From: Prosthecobacter debontii
Lineage (GTDB): Bacteria > Verrucomicrobiota > Verrucomicrobiia > Verrucomicrobiales > Verrucomicrobiaceae
Reading direction: 5' to 3'
Length of the DNA: 64,000 nt
NCBI GenBank assembly: GCA_945860295.1
Contig: CAMAQH010000019.1
Location: forward strand, 1 to 64,000
In this document: positions 34,965 through 43,938 of the stretch, in pieces
How positions within the stretch are numbered: the first letter of the stretch is position 1
Layout of the letters: every line of letters begins with the position of its first letter
Made by a program: the position numbers and the translations under genes
Notes under the pieces: model-generated
Told to the model about the DNA's origin: nothing
Seen by the model: the letters and a program-made list of their open reading frames with translations, nothing else
The model's database searches: none

Positions 34965-36245
34965 ATGAAACGCCTCTACCGCCACACCCAGATCGCTTCT
35001 GAAGACTCGCCGAAACTGCTGCACGCTGATGTGCTCGTTGACGGGGACCGCATCATCGGCGTCGCGCCGGAGATCACGGGAGTTAACGATTGCGAGGTTA
35101 TTGACTGCACGGGCCGTATCTTGCTGCCCTCCCTCTTCGACATCCATGTCCATGCCCGTGAACCGGGTCAGGAGGACAAAGAAAACATCGCCACCTGTGC
35201 TGAGGCCGCGATCAATGGCGGCGTCACCGGCTTCGTCATGATGCCGAACACCGCGCCAGCTATCGACAACGCGGGCGTCGTCCTCACCGTCCTAGAAAGC
35301 GCCCGTCGCACGCGCATCGGAGCCAGCCTTTTCACCACGGGAGCGATCACCAAAGGCCGCAAAGGTGAAGATCTCGCTGGCATCACCGCCATGAAAGCCG
35401 CCGGAGTCGTCATGCTCACCGATGACGGCTTCCCCGTTGACAATCCCCAGGTCCTGCGCCGCGCCATGGAGTATGCCCGTGAATTCGACCTACCACTCGC
35501 CAGCCATTGCGAGGTGAAGGAACTTAGCGGCAAAGGCTGCATGCACGAGGGCAAAATCAGCTACGCGCTCGGCCTGCCCGGCATCCCCAGCATCAGCGAG
35601 GAAATTTGCATCTCCCGCGACATCCGACTCGCCGAGTTCACCGGCGTGCATCTCAATATCCAGCACGTCACCACCGCCGAGGGCATGAGGAGCATCAAGC
35701 GCGCCAAAGATCGCGGCATACGCGTCACCTGCGAGATCGCCCCGCACCACCTCATGTTCAGCCACGAGGACATCGGCGACTATGACACGAACTACAAAAT
35801 GAACCCGCCCCTGCGAACGAAAGAGGACAATGCCATCCTGCTTCAGGGACTCATCGACGGCTGGTTCGACGTGATCGCCACCGACCACGCCCCGCACACC
35901 CCGTTTGAAAAGCGCCAGGATTTCGCCAGCGCCCCGTTCGGCATCACCGGTTTGGAAACTGCCCTCGTCTCCCTTTACGACCGTTACATTTCCAGAGGCA
36001 TCCTCGGCTGGGATATCATCGTCAAACGCTACTCCGCGGAGCCACGCCGAGTCATGAAGCTGCAACCCGTGCCTGTTATAGAGGGCGGCATCGCCGACTT
36101 CATCCTTTTTAATCCCGCCCGCAGCACCACCTTCAGCCGCGACTTCATGAAGTCGAAGAGCATCAACACCCCTTTCCTAGACAATACACTTCAAGGCATG
36201 GTCGAGCGCGTCATCTATCGTGGGGCAGAGCTGTTAGCGCGCTGA
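34965..36245 (+). CDS. pyrC: dihydroorotase (class I type)
   Basis: Dihydroorotase closes carbamoyl-aspartate to dihydroorotate in pyrimidine synthesis. The 426-residue amidohydrolase has the metal site FDIHVHAREPGQ, MMPNTAPAIDN, LTDDGFPVDN, SHCEVKEL, NIQHVTTAEG and ATDHAPHTPFEK. The pattern matches the Bacillus/Aquifex-type enzyme, not the short E. coli PyrC. The final 60 residues complete the small beta-domain. It is transcribed away from the dcw cluster and followed by a tandem-repeat array. Confidence 0.95.
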   Translation: MKRLYRHTQIASEDSPKLLHADVLVDGDRIIGVAPEITGVNDCEVIDCTGRILLPSLFDIHVHAREPGQEDKENIATCAEAAINGGVTGFVMMPNTAPAIDNAGVVLTVLESARRTRIGASLFTTGAITKGRKGEDLAGITAMKAAGVVMLTDDGFPVDNPQVLRRAMEYAREFDLPLASHCEVKELSGKGCMHEGKISYALGLPGIPSISEEICISRDIRLAEFTGVHLNIQHVTTAEGMRSIKRAKDRGIRVTCEIAPHHLMFSHEDIGDYDTNYKMNPPLRTKEDNAILLQGLIDGWFDVIATDHAPHTPFEKRQDFASAPFGITGLETALVSLYDRYISRGILGWDIIVKRYSAEPRRVMKLQPVPVIEGGIADFILFNPARSTTFSRDFMKSKSINTPFLDNTLQGMVERVIYRGAELLAR

Positions 36246-36260
36246 GGCCCAGATCCTTCG

Positions 36261-36500
36261 GGAACGATATTCGAATATTCGGAACTACCCAACCATACGA
36301 CGGTAAGCACCTCTGGAAATCAGAACGACCAAACATCGTAATGGAAGGCACTTCTGAGAATCGGTAACGAGCAATCATCTCGATGGATGGCACTTCCGAA
36401 TTTTCGGAACGACCAAACATCGCATTGGAAGACACCTCCCAAAACCCGGAATGACCAAACATCGCGATGGATGGTCATTCTGAGAATTCGGAACGACCTG
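36261..36500. repeat. degenerate 42-bp tandem repeat array
   Basis: Units begin at 36281, 36322, 36363, 36406, 36448 and 36490 (spacing 41, 41, 43, 42, 42), with a truncated lead copy at 36261. Each starts with a variant of GGAACGACCAAACATCG, continues with ATGGAAGGCACTTC-like sequence and ends near GAGAATTC. The period is a multiple of three. On the minus strand every unit reads as a 14-residue repeat resembling EVPSITMFGRS, open for up to 83 codons. No signal peptide or start context supports a gene. The array fills most of the pyrC-ilvB gap. Confidence 0.85.
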
Positions 36501-36650
36501 GAAAACGTCACTCACCTCAAATGAGGTAATCTTCAGCCAGCCAAAGTCGGCGAAACACAAACTTTACCCAAAAATATCAAACTTTCGATTGCGAAATGGC
36601 AACCCAAAGACACTTTGATCGCCGAAACTGCAATTTTCACCCCAATCATC

Positions 36651-38378
36651 ATGAGCGAATCAAAAATGGACGGCGCGCAGGCGCTAATTAAAACCCTCGG
36701 CGATCTCGGCATCGAGTACGTCTTCGGATATTCGGGCGGAGCCGCCATCCCGATCTTCGACGCCCTCGAAACCATGAAGACGAACATGAAATTCGTCCTC
36801 GTCCGCCATGAGCAGGGAGCTGTGCATATGGCAGACGGTTATGCCCGTGCCACAGGTAAGCCTGCCGTCGTTCTCGTGACCTCCGGCCCTGGGGCTGGCA
36901 ATACCATCACCGGCCTGATGACTGCCATGATGGACAGCGTGCCGATGATCGTGCTTTGTGGCCAAACCGTGAGCTGGATGCTAGGTAAAGATGCCTTCCA
37001 AGAAGCCGACATTTTTAACATTACGGCCCCAGTTGTCAAACACAACTACCTCATCAAAGAGACCAATTCCCTGCCCCGCATCGCCCGTGAAGCTTACCAC
37101 ATCGCCACGACTGGCCGCCCAGGGCCCGTGCTGATCGACATCCCGAAGGACAAGAGCCAGGGCCCATTCACCGGCGACTACGACGCCCCAATGGACCTGC
37201 CAGGGTATCATCCTGAAGAAGCCTTCAAGATTGATCAATCGCGCATTCAAGAAGCCGCACGTCTCATTGCTGAGGCCAAGCGCCCGATAATCCTCGCCGG
37301 TCAGGGCGCCATGATCGCGCGTGCTGATAAAGAACTGCTGAAACTGGCTGAAACGCTCGGCTGCCCGGTGACTACGACATTGCTCGGCAAAGGCGTATTC
37401 CCTGAAACGCACCCTCTTTCACTCGGCATGATCGGCATGCACGGCACCGCGTATGCAAACAAAGCCATCTGTGAAGCCGACCTCATCTTCAATGTCGGCT
37501 CACGCTTTGATGACCGCATCATCGGCAAGCCGAACATGTTTGGCCGGAACGCCAAGCTCATCCACATCGACATCGACGCGGCTGAATTCAACAAAATGAT
37601 CACCGTGGACGTGATGATCAAAGGCGATGCCAAAACCGCTCTCAGCGACCTGCTCCCACTCATCCATAAACTGCCCACCGAGGACTGGCTGGCCACACTC
37701 GATGGCTACAAGAAAAAGTACCCATTGACCTACAAAAAGCAGGGCGGACTACGCATGCAGCAGGTCATCGACGAACTTTACGTCCTAACCAAAGGCAAGG
37801 CCATCATCACCACCGATGTGGGCCAGCACCAGATGTGGGCCGCACAGTTTTATAAGAACGACGCCAGCTACCACTGGATTAGCTCCGGCGGCGCAGGCAC
37901 CATGGGCTTCGGCTTCCCTGCCGCCATCGGCGCGCAGCTCGCCTGCCCAAACTCACTCGTCGTCTCCATCTCCGGTGACGGCGGTTTTCAAATGACCCTG
38001 TTTGAGCTAGCCACCGCAGCGATTCATAAGCTGCCGATCAAGATCCTGATCCTTAACAATAGCTACCTCGGCATGGTACGCCAGTGGCAGGAGCTGTTCT
38101 TTGATAACCGTGAAAGCGGCGTCGATCTCATCGGCAACCCCGACTTCGTGAAGCTCGGTGAAGCCTATGGCATCAAAGGCTTTCACATCCGCCGTCCGGC
38201 TGATGTCGAGCGCATCCTGCAACAGGCGCTCGATTACAACGACGGCCCCTGCATCATCGAAGCTGAGTGCATCAAGTATGAAAACGTCTTCCCCATGATC
38301 CCACCAGGAGCCGCCCTGGAAGACATGATCATCGAAGCCCCGAAACACAAGATGGAGAAGCCAACCGGTTCGACCTAA
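36651..38378 (+). CDS. ilvB: acetolactate synthase large subunit
   Basis: The enzyme condenses pyruvate units to acetolactate (or acetohydroxybutyrate), the first shared step of branched-chain amino-acid synthesis, using ThDP, FAD and Mg2+. From the ATG at 36651 it has 575 residues. Visible are the catalytic Glu in VRHEQGAVHMADGYARATG, FQEADIFNITAPVVKHNYLI, the FAD region GSRFDDRIIGK and the ThDP-Mg motif SGDGGFQMTLFEL ending in NNSYLGMVRQWQ. A TTG 36 bp upstream would add 12 residues. The small subunit gene ilvN lies 0.9 kb on, separated by a DNA methyltransferase. Confidence 0.95.
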   Translation: MSESKMDGAQALIKTLGDLGIEYVFGYSGGAAIPIFDALETMKTNMKFVLVRHEQGAVHMADGYARATGKPAVVLVTSGPGAGNTITGLMTAMMDSVPMIVLCGQTVSWMLGKDAFQEADIFNITAPVVKHNYLIKETNSLPRIAREAYHIATTGRPGPVLIDIPKDKSQGPFTGDYDAPMDLPGYHPEEAFKIDQSRIQEAARLIAEAKRPIILAGQGAMIARADKELLKLAETLGCPVTTTLLGKGVFPETHPLSLGMIGMHGTAYANKAICEADLIFNVGSRFDDRIIGKPNMFGRNAKLIHIDIDAAEFNKMITVDVMIKGDAKTALSDLLPLIHKLPTEDWLATLDGYKKKYPLTYKKQGGLRMQQVIDELYVLTKGKAIITTDVGQHQMWAAQFYKNDASYHWISSGGAGTMGFGFPAAIGAQLACPNSLVVSISGDGGFQMTLFELATAAIHKLPIKILILNNSYLGMVRQWQELFFDNRESGVDLIGNPDFVKLGEAYGIKGFHIRRPADVERILQQALDYNDGPCIIEAECIKYENVFPMIPPGAALEDMIIEAPKHKMEKPTGST

Positions 38379-38385
38379 CAGCCGC

Positions 38386-38409
38386 AGCCTAGGCTTTCTA
38401 GCCTGGGCT
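38386..38409. repeat. hairpin between ilvB and the methyltransferase
   Basis: AGCCTAGGCT, loop TTCT, AGCCTGGGCT: a 10-bp stem with one G-T pair in RNA, ending 1 bp before the ATG at 38411. It has no T run, so it is not a typical terminator. It could hide the ATG at 38411 and favour the ATG at 38432. Confidence 0.6.
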
Positions 38410-38410
38410 C

Positions 38411-39211
38411 ATGCTGCCCGATGATGCGCTGATGAAAACCAACCAGATCATCCAAGGCGACGCTCTCCAGGAACTCCAAAAGCTCCCCGATTCCGTCGCC
38501 CAAGCCATCATTGCCGATCCACCATACTTTAACGTTCTCGAAGATGAAGCCTGGGATACCCAATGGAAAACCGCTGAAGACTACCTCACCTGGTGTGATG
38601 GTTGGGTGGTTCAATCCATGCGAGTTCTTCGCGATGACGGCCTCGCCTTCATCTTCGGCCAGCTAGGCAAGCGCGAGCACACTTTCCTGCACCTTATGTC
38701 ACGCCTCACTCAGCAGCACCAGTTTCACGATCTCATCATCTGGGATCGTGCCGTGGGCTATGATGAGCGACGCGACAGCTTCACCCCGCAGTACGAAATG
38801 GTCCTCGTCATACGCAAAGGCGAGCGTGTGAAGTTTAACAAAGACGCCGTCCGCGTACCCTACGATGCCAAGACCATCGAGACCTATCTCAAAGACAAGC
38901 GCTACAAAGACATGGACGCCCGCCGCGCCCATCTCGAAGCTGGCAAGTTCGCCACCAACATCCTCCGCGTCCCCAGTTTGAAGGGTCTCTCGAAGGAAAA
39001 GTGCGGTCACCCATCCCAGAAGCCCATCGCCCTTATCGAAAAGCTCATCGCCTGCGCCACCGACACCGACGATCTTGTCATCGACCCCTTTCTCGGCTCC
39101 GGCACCACCGCAGCGGCTGCACAGCGACGCGGACGCCAATGGATCGGCATCGAAAAAGACCCGACCTACGTCCAGATTGCCCAAAACCGCCTCCAAGAGT
39201 CCCTTCTCTAA
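38411..39211 (+). CDS. site-specific DNA methyltransferase (N6-adenine/N4-cytosine type, beta order)
   Basis: The enzyme transfers methyl from SAM to an exocyclic amino group in DNA. In the 266-residue protein the catalytic motif IV (IIADPPYFNV, DPPY) comes near residue 37, and the SAM motif I (IDPFLGSGTTAAAA) is near the C-terminus. This is the order of the beta group, which includes CcrM. The CcrM-type C-terminal extension is absent. The recognition site cannot be read. No restriction endonuclease gene is adjacent. A second ATG at 38432 (MKTNQIIQGDALQEL) may be the true start. It sits between ilvB and ilvN on the same strand, an unusual place. Confidence 0.9.
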   Translation: MLPDDALMKTNQIIQGDALQELQKLPDSVAQAIIADPPYFNVLEDEAWDTQWKTAEDYLTWCDGWVVQSMRVLRDDGLAFIFGQLGKREHTFLHLMSRLTQQHQFHDLIIWDRAVGYDERRDSFTPQYEMVLVIRKGERVKFNKDAVRVPYDAKTIETYLKDKRYKDMDARRAHLEAGKFATNILRVPSLKGLSKEKCGHPSQKPIALIEKLIACATDTDDLVIDPFLGSGTTAAAAQRRGRQWIGIEKDPTYVQIAQNRLQESLL

Positions 39212-39212
39212 A

Positions 39213-39245
39213 AATACTGTTAATCCTAAAATCCTGTTAATCCTG
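39213..39245. repeat. CTGTTAATCCT direct repeat
   Basis: CTGTTAATCCT occurs twice (near 39220 and 39234) with AAAAT between, in the short gap before ilvN. It is a small low-complexity direct repeat with no assigned role. Confidence 0.5.
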
Positions 39246-39267
39246 CAAACAACGCCACGCCAATACC

Positions 39268-39813
39268 ATGAGCGACCGCATCCCAGCCACCACCGACAAA
39301 AAGCCCGCCACACCGGCTGAACCCATCCACATCCACACGCTCAGCGTCATGGTGAACAACCAACCCGGCGTCCTCGGTCGCATCTGCGCCGTGTTCAGCC
39401 GTCGTGGATTTAATATCGAATCACTCGTCGTTTCCCAGACTCGCGACCCGCGCTTCAGCCGCATGACCATCGGCATCAGCGGCCAGCCAGAAGGCCTGCA
39501 CCAGATCATCATGCAGGTGAATAAGCTCATCGACGTCATGCACTGCACCGAGCACACCGACCGTGACGCCGTCGCCAAAGAACTCGTCCTCATCAAAGTC
39601 GCCGCCAATCCCGCCCAGCGCACCGAAGTCCTGCAAATCATCGAGCACTACAACGGCAAGACCGTCGATCTCCAAGACGACAGCCTCATCGCCCTCATCG
39701 CCGGCAACACCGACAAGCTCGACGCCGCCGTCCGCCTGCTGAGCAAATTCGACATCGTCGAAACCGTCCGCACCGGAAAGGTCGTCATGGCCCGTGGCCT
39801 TGAGACGACCTAG
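39268..39813 (+). CDS. ilvN: acetolactate synthase regulatory (small) subunit
   Basis: The small subunit activates the large subunit and confers feedback inhibition by valine. The 181-residue protein has an N-terminal ACT domain (HTLSVMVNNQPGVLGRICAV, then RRGFNIESLVVSQT) and a C-terminal domain (VLQIIEHYNGKTVDLQDDSL) typical of IlvN/IlvH. The length is slightly above the 160-170 usual because of an N-terminal lead of about 20 residues. A strong inverted repeat follows the stop. Confidence 0.95.
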   Translation: MSDRIPATTDKKPATPAEPIHIHTLSVMVNNQPGVLGRICAVFSRRGFNIESLVVSQTRDPRFSRMTIGISGQPEGLHQIIMQVNKLIDVMHCTEHTDRDAVAKELVLIKVAANPAQRTEVLQIIEHYNGKTVDLQDDSLIALIAGNTDKLDAAVRLLSKFDIVETVRTGKVVMARGLETT

Positions 39814-39814
39814 C

Positions 39815-39869
39815 AAGGAGTGATGGCTTCTAGCCATCACTAAATGGCGGCCAGAAGCCGTCACTCCTT
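39815..39869. repeat. 17-bp inverted repeat with nested hairpins after ilvN
   Basis: Left arm 39815-39831 (AAGGAGTGATGGCTTCT) and right arm 39853-39869 (AGAAGCCGTCACTCCTT) pair over 17 bp with one G-T. The left arm also forms its own hairpin, AGTGATGGC-TTCTA-GCCATCACT. It may terminate ilvN transcription. The nested form also fits a palindromic repeat element. Confidence 0.75.
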
Positions 39870-39892
39870 TGCGTCAAGCTGATACCCTTCCC

Positions 39893-40732
39893 GTGACGCC
39901 TGCCCCTGAATCCACCGACACCACACTGCCGCTGAACCTCTCCTGGTCCGGCATGACGCATGTCGGGCGTGTCCGCAAAAACAACGAAGACGCCTTTCTC
40001 GCCCTAACTTACGATGCCAATGAGGTGCGCTATCTCGGTAAGATCGGCGAGTCCTCATTAACACAGGGCGACTTCGTCTTTGCCGTGAGTGATGGCATGG
40101 GCGGAGCCAAATCAGGCGAGTTTGCCAGCAAGACAGCGGTAGAAAAAATCACCCGGCTCATGCCCCGGGCCTACAAGCTCGCCGCGCAGGGACTCGGCGC
40201 AGGCTTTGGCGATGTGCTGGAGGAAATCTGCCATCATGTGCATGACGAACTCAACAAGCTGGGCAGCAGCTACGCTGAATGCAACGGCATGGGAGCCACC
40301 CTCAGCCTCGCCTGCTTTTCGCCCGGCTGGATGCACTTTGTCCATGTGGGCGACAGCCGCATCTACTACCTGCCCGCCGCAGGCGGCATGACGCAGGTCA
40401 CGCATGATCACAGTCATGTGGGCTGGCTGCGCCGAAATGGAAAACTCAACGAACGTGAGGCACGCAATCACCCGACCAAGAACGTGCTCAATCAAGCGCT
40501 CGGAGCTGGCCGCCGCTCCGTGACTCCGCACATCGGAGCCGTGAGTTGCCATGCAGGCGACCGCTTCCTGCTTTGCAGCGATGGTGTGGTCGATGGTCTA
40601 TGGGATGCACGCCTGCTAGAGCACGTCACCACCCCTTCCCCGGACCAGCCCAAAGCCTTCAAGATCGTCGAGCAAGCCGTCGCCGAATCCGGCCGCGACA
40701 ACTGCACCGCCATCGTCGTGGAGTTGACGTGA
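39893..40732 (+). CDS. PP2C-family protein serine/threonine phosphatase
   Basis: PP2C/PPM phosphatases remove phosphate from Ser/Thr using two metal ions. The 279-residue protein has THVGRVRKNNEDAF, the metal Asp in FAVSDGMGGAKSGEFAS, GMGATLSLACF, HVGDSRIYYL and LCSDGVVDGLWD, then GRDNCTAIVVEL at the end. The GTG at 39893 is preferred because the TTG at 39869 lies inside the preceding hairpin. No partner kinase is in the window. The stop overlaps the next gene's GTG start by 4 bp. Confidence 0.9.
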   Translation: MTPAPESTDTTLPLNLSWSGMTHVGRVRKNNEDAFLALTYDANEVRYLGKIGESSLTQGDFVFAVSDGMGGAKSGEFASKTAVEKITRLMPRAYKLAAQGLGAGFGDVLEEICHHVHDELNKLGSSYAECNGMGATLSLACFSPGWMHFVHVGDSRIYYLPAAGGMTQVTHDHSHVGWLRRNGKLNEREARNHPTKNVLNQALGAGRRSVTPHIGAVSCHAGDRFLLCSDGVVDGLWDARLLEHVTTPSPDQPKAFKIVEQAVAESGRDNCTAIVVELT

Positions 40733-41412
40733 AACTTGCCTCAAGTGCTGGATTGGAGCATAGCACCCACGCCTTGAAATCCCATCTCCCGAATCACCCC
40801 ACCCAGCTTTATCTCATCCGTCACGGCGAGGTCGAGGAGCGCTATCACAAGGTCTTTGGCGGCAGCCGCATCGACATGGCCTTATCACCGCTCGGCGTGA
40901 AGCATGGAGAAGCCATCGCTCGCTGGCTGACAGATACCAAGATCGACGCCATTTACGCCAGCCCCATGCTCCGCGTGCAGCAGACACTCGCCCCACTCTC
41001 CGAGCAGCGTGATTTAAAACCCACCACCATCCCCAGCCTGCGCGAGACCGATTTTGGCGACTGGACCGGCTACCGCTGGGACGGCGTGCAGGAGCACTTC
41101 GGCGTCAGCGCCTTTGACTGGCTGGAGATCATCGAGACCAAAGGCATCCCAAATGGCGAATCCGCCGCTGAGCTAGAGCATCGCGTGCAGCCAGCGCTCT
41201 TAAAAATCCTCCACGACAACCCGCACAAGAGCGTCGCCATCTTCTGCCACGGCGGCATCATCCGCGTCATCCTCGCCCTCATGCTCGGCCAGCCACTGAA
41301 GCACATGGCGCATTTCAACATCGAGTACGGCAGCATCACCGTCGTCGAGGTGCAGCCCGAGAAGAAGCACGCCTTCGAGATCGAACTGATGAACTTCTGC
41401 CCGCCGATCTGA
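40729..41412 (+). CDS. histidine phosphatase family protein (phosphoglycerate mutase-like)
   Basis: The 228-residue protein starts at a GTG overlapping the PP2C stop. It has the catalytic LIRHGEVEERY near residue 24, a second Arg/Glu set in LRETDFGDWTG and the second His in IFCHGGIIRV. These are the marks of the branch of phosphatases including GpmB, CobC and broad-specificity sugar or nucleotide phosphatases. The substrate cannot be assigned. Coupling to the PP2C gene suggests co-expression. Confidence 0.87.
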   Translation: MKLASSAGLEHSTHALKSHLPNHPTQLYLIRHGEVEERYHKVFGGSRIDMALSPLGVKHGEAIARWLTDTKIDAIYASPMLRVQQTLAPLSEQRDLKPTTIPSLRETDFGDWTGYRWDGVQEHFGVSAFDWLEIIETKGIPNGESAAELEHRVQPALLKILHDNPHKSVAIFCHGGIIRVILALMLGQPLKHMAHFNIEYGSITVVEVQPEKKHAFEIELMNFCPPI

Positions 41413-41469
41413 TCGCTTCTAGCTCTTGCAGACTGATCACTAAACACTGACTAATAAACACTTTCTCTC

Positions 41470-42867
41470 ATGTTCTCTCTTCTCACCGACAAACTCGAAG
41501 ACACCTTCCGCAAACTGCGCGGCTTGGGCAAAATCAGCGAATCCAACGTGGCCGATGCCATGCGGGAAATCCGGCTGGCTTTGCTCGAAGCTGACGTAGA
41601 TTTCAAGGTCGCTAAGGATCTGATCGAAGCGATCAAAGAGCGCGCCATGGGCGAAGAGGTGCTGAAAAATGTCAGTCCCGGTCAGCAGATCGTGAAGATC
41701 TTCAACGACGAGCTGGCGAAGATCCTCGGCGGCGGTGCCACGGAACTGGATCTGAGCCCTCCGCAGCGTATTCTCATGGTCGGTCTGAACGGCGCGGGTA
41801 AAACGACAACGTCGGCCAAGCTCGCCAACTGGCTGAAGAAGCAGGGTAAACGCCCGCTGCTCATCGCGCTTGATCTTTACCGCCCGGCGGCTGTGACTCA
41901 GCTCCAGGTGCTCGGCCAGCAACTCGGCGTGCCGGTTTGTGTGCCGCCTGTGGGTGAAACGGATGTCGTGAAAGCGACGAAGGCTGCGCTCGTTTGGTTG
42001 GAACAGCAGGGCAGCGGGGTCGCCATTTTTGATACCGCCGGTCGTCAGGAAATTGATGAAGTGCTGCTGAGCGAACTCAAGAAGGTGCGCGATCTTGTGC
42101 AGCCTCGCGAAACGTTGCTAGTGGCCGATGCTGCCACGGGTCAGCAGGCGGTCAGTGTCGCCACGAAGTTCCATGAGACCGTCACTATCACAGGCCTGAT
42201 CATGACAAAGCTGGATGGCGATGCGCGCGGTGGTGCGCTGCTTTCCATGCGTCAGGTCACGGGCTGCCCGGTGAAGTTTCTCGGCACGGGCGAAAAGGTG
42301 GACGCACTCGAAGTCTTCCACCCTGACCGCATGGCCCAGCGAATCCTGGGCATGGGCGATGTCGTAGGCCTCGTGGAGAAAGCCGCGCAGGAGATCGATG
42401 AGAAAGAGGCGATGGGCATGATGCGCCGCATGGAGCAAAACAAGTTCGACCTCACGGACATGCTCAAGCAACTCCGCTTCATGAAGAAGCTCGGACCGAT
42501 TTCGGGACTGATGGGCATGATCCCAGGCATGAGCAAAATGAAGGACATGCCCGGAGTCGATGACAAGCGCATGAAGCATGTGGAGGCCATCATCCTCTCC
42601 ATGACCCCCAAAGAGCGCGCCAAGCCAGAAGTCCTCAATGGCAGCCGACGCAAACGTATCGCCAGCGGCTGTGGTCGCCCGGTGATGGAGATTAACCAGC
42701 TTTTGAAGCAGTTCGACATGATGAAGAAACTGATGTCGAACAAAGGCATGATGTCGCAGATGGCAGGAGGTTTATTCGGCGGCGTTGGAGGGATGCCGCA
42801 AATACCCAAAGGCATGATGCCCGGCGGCAAGATGAAACGCTCCAAAGGCTTCCGCCTCGGCGGCTAG
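41470..42867 (+). CDS. ffh: signal recognition particle protein Ffh
   Basis: Ffh binds SRP RNA and signal sequences and, with FtsY, delivers nascent membrane proteins. The 465-residue protein has the N domain (about 1-95) and the G domain with GLNGAGKTTTSAKLA (P-loop), DLYRPAAVTQL, DTAGRQEIDE and TKLDGDARGGALLS. The Met-rich M domain shows GSRRKRIASGCGRPVMEINQ, where related proteins usually read SRRxRIAxGSG. It ends with a Met/Gly/Lys-rich tail. A 57-bp gap separates it from the phosphatase gene. Confidence 0.96.
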   Translation: MFSLLTDKLEDTFRKLRGLGKISESNVADAMREIRLALLEADVDFKVAKDLIEAIKERAMGEEVLKNVSPGQQIVKIFNDELAKILGGGATELDLSPPQRILMVGLNGAGKTTTSAKLANWLKKQGKRPLLIALDLYRPAAVTQLQVLGQQLGVPVCVPPVGETDVVKATKAALVWLEQQGSGVAIFDTAGRQEIDEVLLSELKKVRDLVQPRETLLVADAATGQQAVSVATKFHETVTITGLIMTKLDGDARGGALLSMRQVTGCPVKFLGTGEKVDALEVFHPDRMAQRILGMGDVVGLVEKAAQEIDEKEAMGMMRRMEQNKFDLTDMLKQLRFMKKLGPISGLMGMIPGMSKMKDMPGVDDKRMKHVEAIILSMTPKERAKPEVLNGSRRKRIASGCGRPVMEINQLLKQFDMMKKLMSNKGMMSQMAGGLFGGVGGMPQIPKGMMPGGKMKRSKGFRLGG

Positions 42868-42921
42868 TTTTGAACAAACAACCGTGGCTCCCCTGTCAAA
42901 CAACGACAAGGAGGTCACGCT

Positions 42922-43938
42922 ATGAACCACTCGATTTCACACCCATTCGGTGGCGGAGTCATGCGAGCTACAAACGGCATCGCCGAAGGTTCATCTTCAG
43001 GCCTGCAAGTGCTTCCGCGAATCGGCCTAGCTCTCTCAGGTGGTGGCGCCCGCGGTCTGGCGCATGTAGGCGTGCTTCAGATTCTTGAGGAAGAGAACAT
43101 TCCCATCGCCGCAGTGGCAGGCACCAGCATGGGAGCCTATGTCGGCTCCCTCTTTGCAGCAGGTCTGGATACCTCAAAGTTGGTTGATCTGGCCAAGGAG
43201 ATTCGCAATCGCAAAGCTCTGCTGAGGCTGATGGACCCGATCTTCCCGCCCAGCGCCGGATTGATCCGGGGCGACAAGATACGCCGCCATCTGGAGCGCA
43301 GTCTTGGATCAGTCACCTTTGAGGAGCTGAAGCTGCCATTTCTCGTCATCGCCACAGATCTGGACACGATGCAGGCGCATGTTTTTGATAATGGCTCGGT
43401 GGCGAATGCGGTTCATGCCAGCGCGGCCATCCCTGGTGTCTGCGCTCCCGTGCATCTGGAAGGACGCTACTTCACCGATGGCGGTGCCGCCGATCCGCTG
43501 CCTGTGACCACGTTGCGTGAGCGCTTCAATCTAGATGCCGTGATCGCCGTCAATGTGCTGCCCACCAATGAAGACATCCTTCGCTGTCTCGACACTTCAT
43601 TCAGCCCCTCGCAGAAGCGCCCAGGGCTGTTTGCGCGGCTGACACATCCCATCAACCTCCTGGCCTACGGCAATGTGATGGACACCTTCCGCCGCGCTCT
43701 GATGTGCGCGCAAGTGCAGCTCGTGGAGAAGGAAATGCACAACGCAGAGATCGTCATCCATCCCTTCCACGCCGGCAGCACTTGGTTCGATTTCGAGAAC
43801 TACGAACGCTACATCGAAACCGGGCGTCTCGCTGCATTGGCCGCGCTGCCAGCCATCCGCGCACTGCTTTCCAACCCAACCCCAATCCACCATGAAACTT
43901 TTGTCCAACACACCGGTGTGGGACGCCACGCCGCCTGA
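42922..43938 (+). CDS. patatin-like phospholipase (RssA/NTE type)
   Basis: Patatin-type enzymes are Ser/Asp lipid acyl hydrolases. The 338-residue protein has the oxyanion loop LALSGGGARGLAHVG, the nucleophile Ser69 in GTSMGAYVG and the catalytic Asp in FTDGGAADPLPV. There is no signal peptide, so it probably acts in the cytoplasm or at the inner membrane. Its end overlaps the next gene by 47 bp. As first gene of a beta-oxidation operon it may release the fatty acids that the operon degrades; that link is inference. Confidence 0.88.
   Translation: MNHSISHPFGGGVMRATNGIAEGSSSGLQVLPRIGLALSGGGARGLAHVGVLQILEEENIPIAAVAGTSMGAYVGSLFAAGLDTSKLVDLAKEIRNRKALLRLMDPIFPPSAGLIRGDKIRRHLERSLGSVTFEELKLPFLVIATDLDTMQAHVFDNGSVANAVHASAAIPGVCAPVHLEGRYFTDGGAADPLPVTTLRERFNLDAVIAVNVLPTNEDILRCLDTSFSPSQKRPGLFARLTHPINLLAYGNVMDTFRRALMCAQVQLVEKEMHNAEIVIHPFHAGSTWFDFENYERYIETGRLAALAALPAIRALLSNPTPIHHETFVQHTGVGRHAA

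Noticed and set aside
36261-36500. CRISPR array
   Set aside because: The 42-bp units are contiguous and diverged, with no unique spacers between conserved repeats and no cas genes in the window.
38411-39211. Restriction-modification system
   Set aside because: Only a methyltransferase is present; the neighbours are ilvB and ilvN and no endonuclease or specificity subunit is seen.
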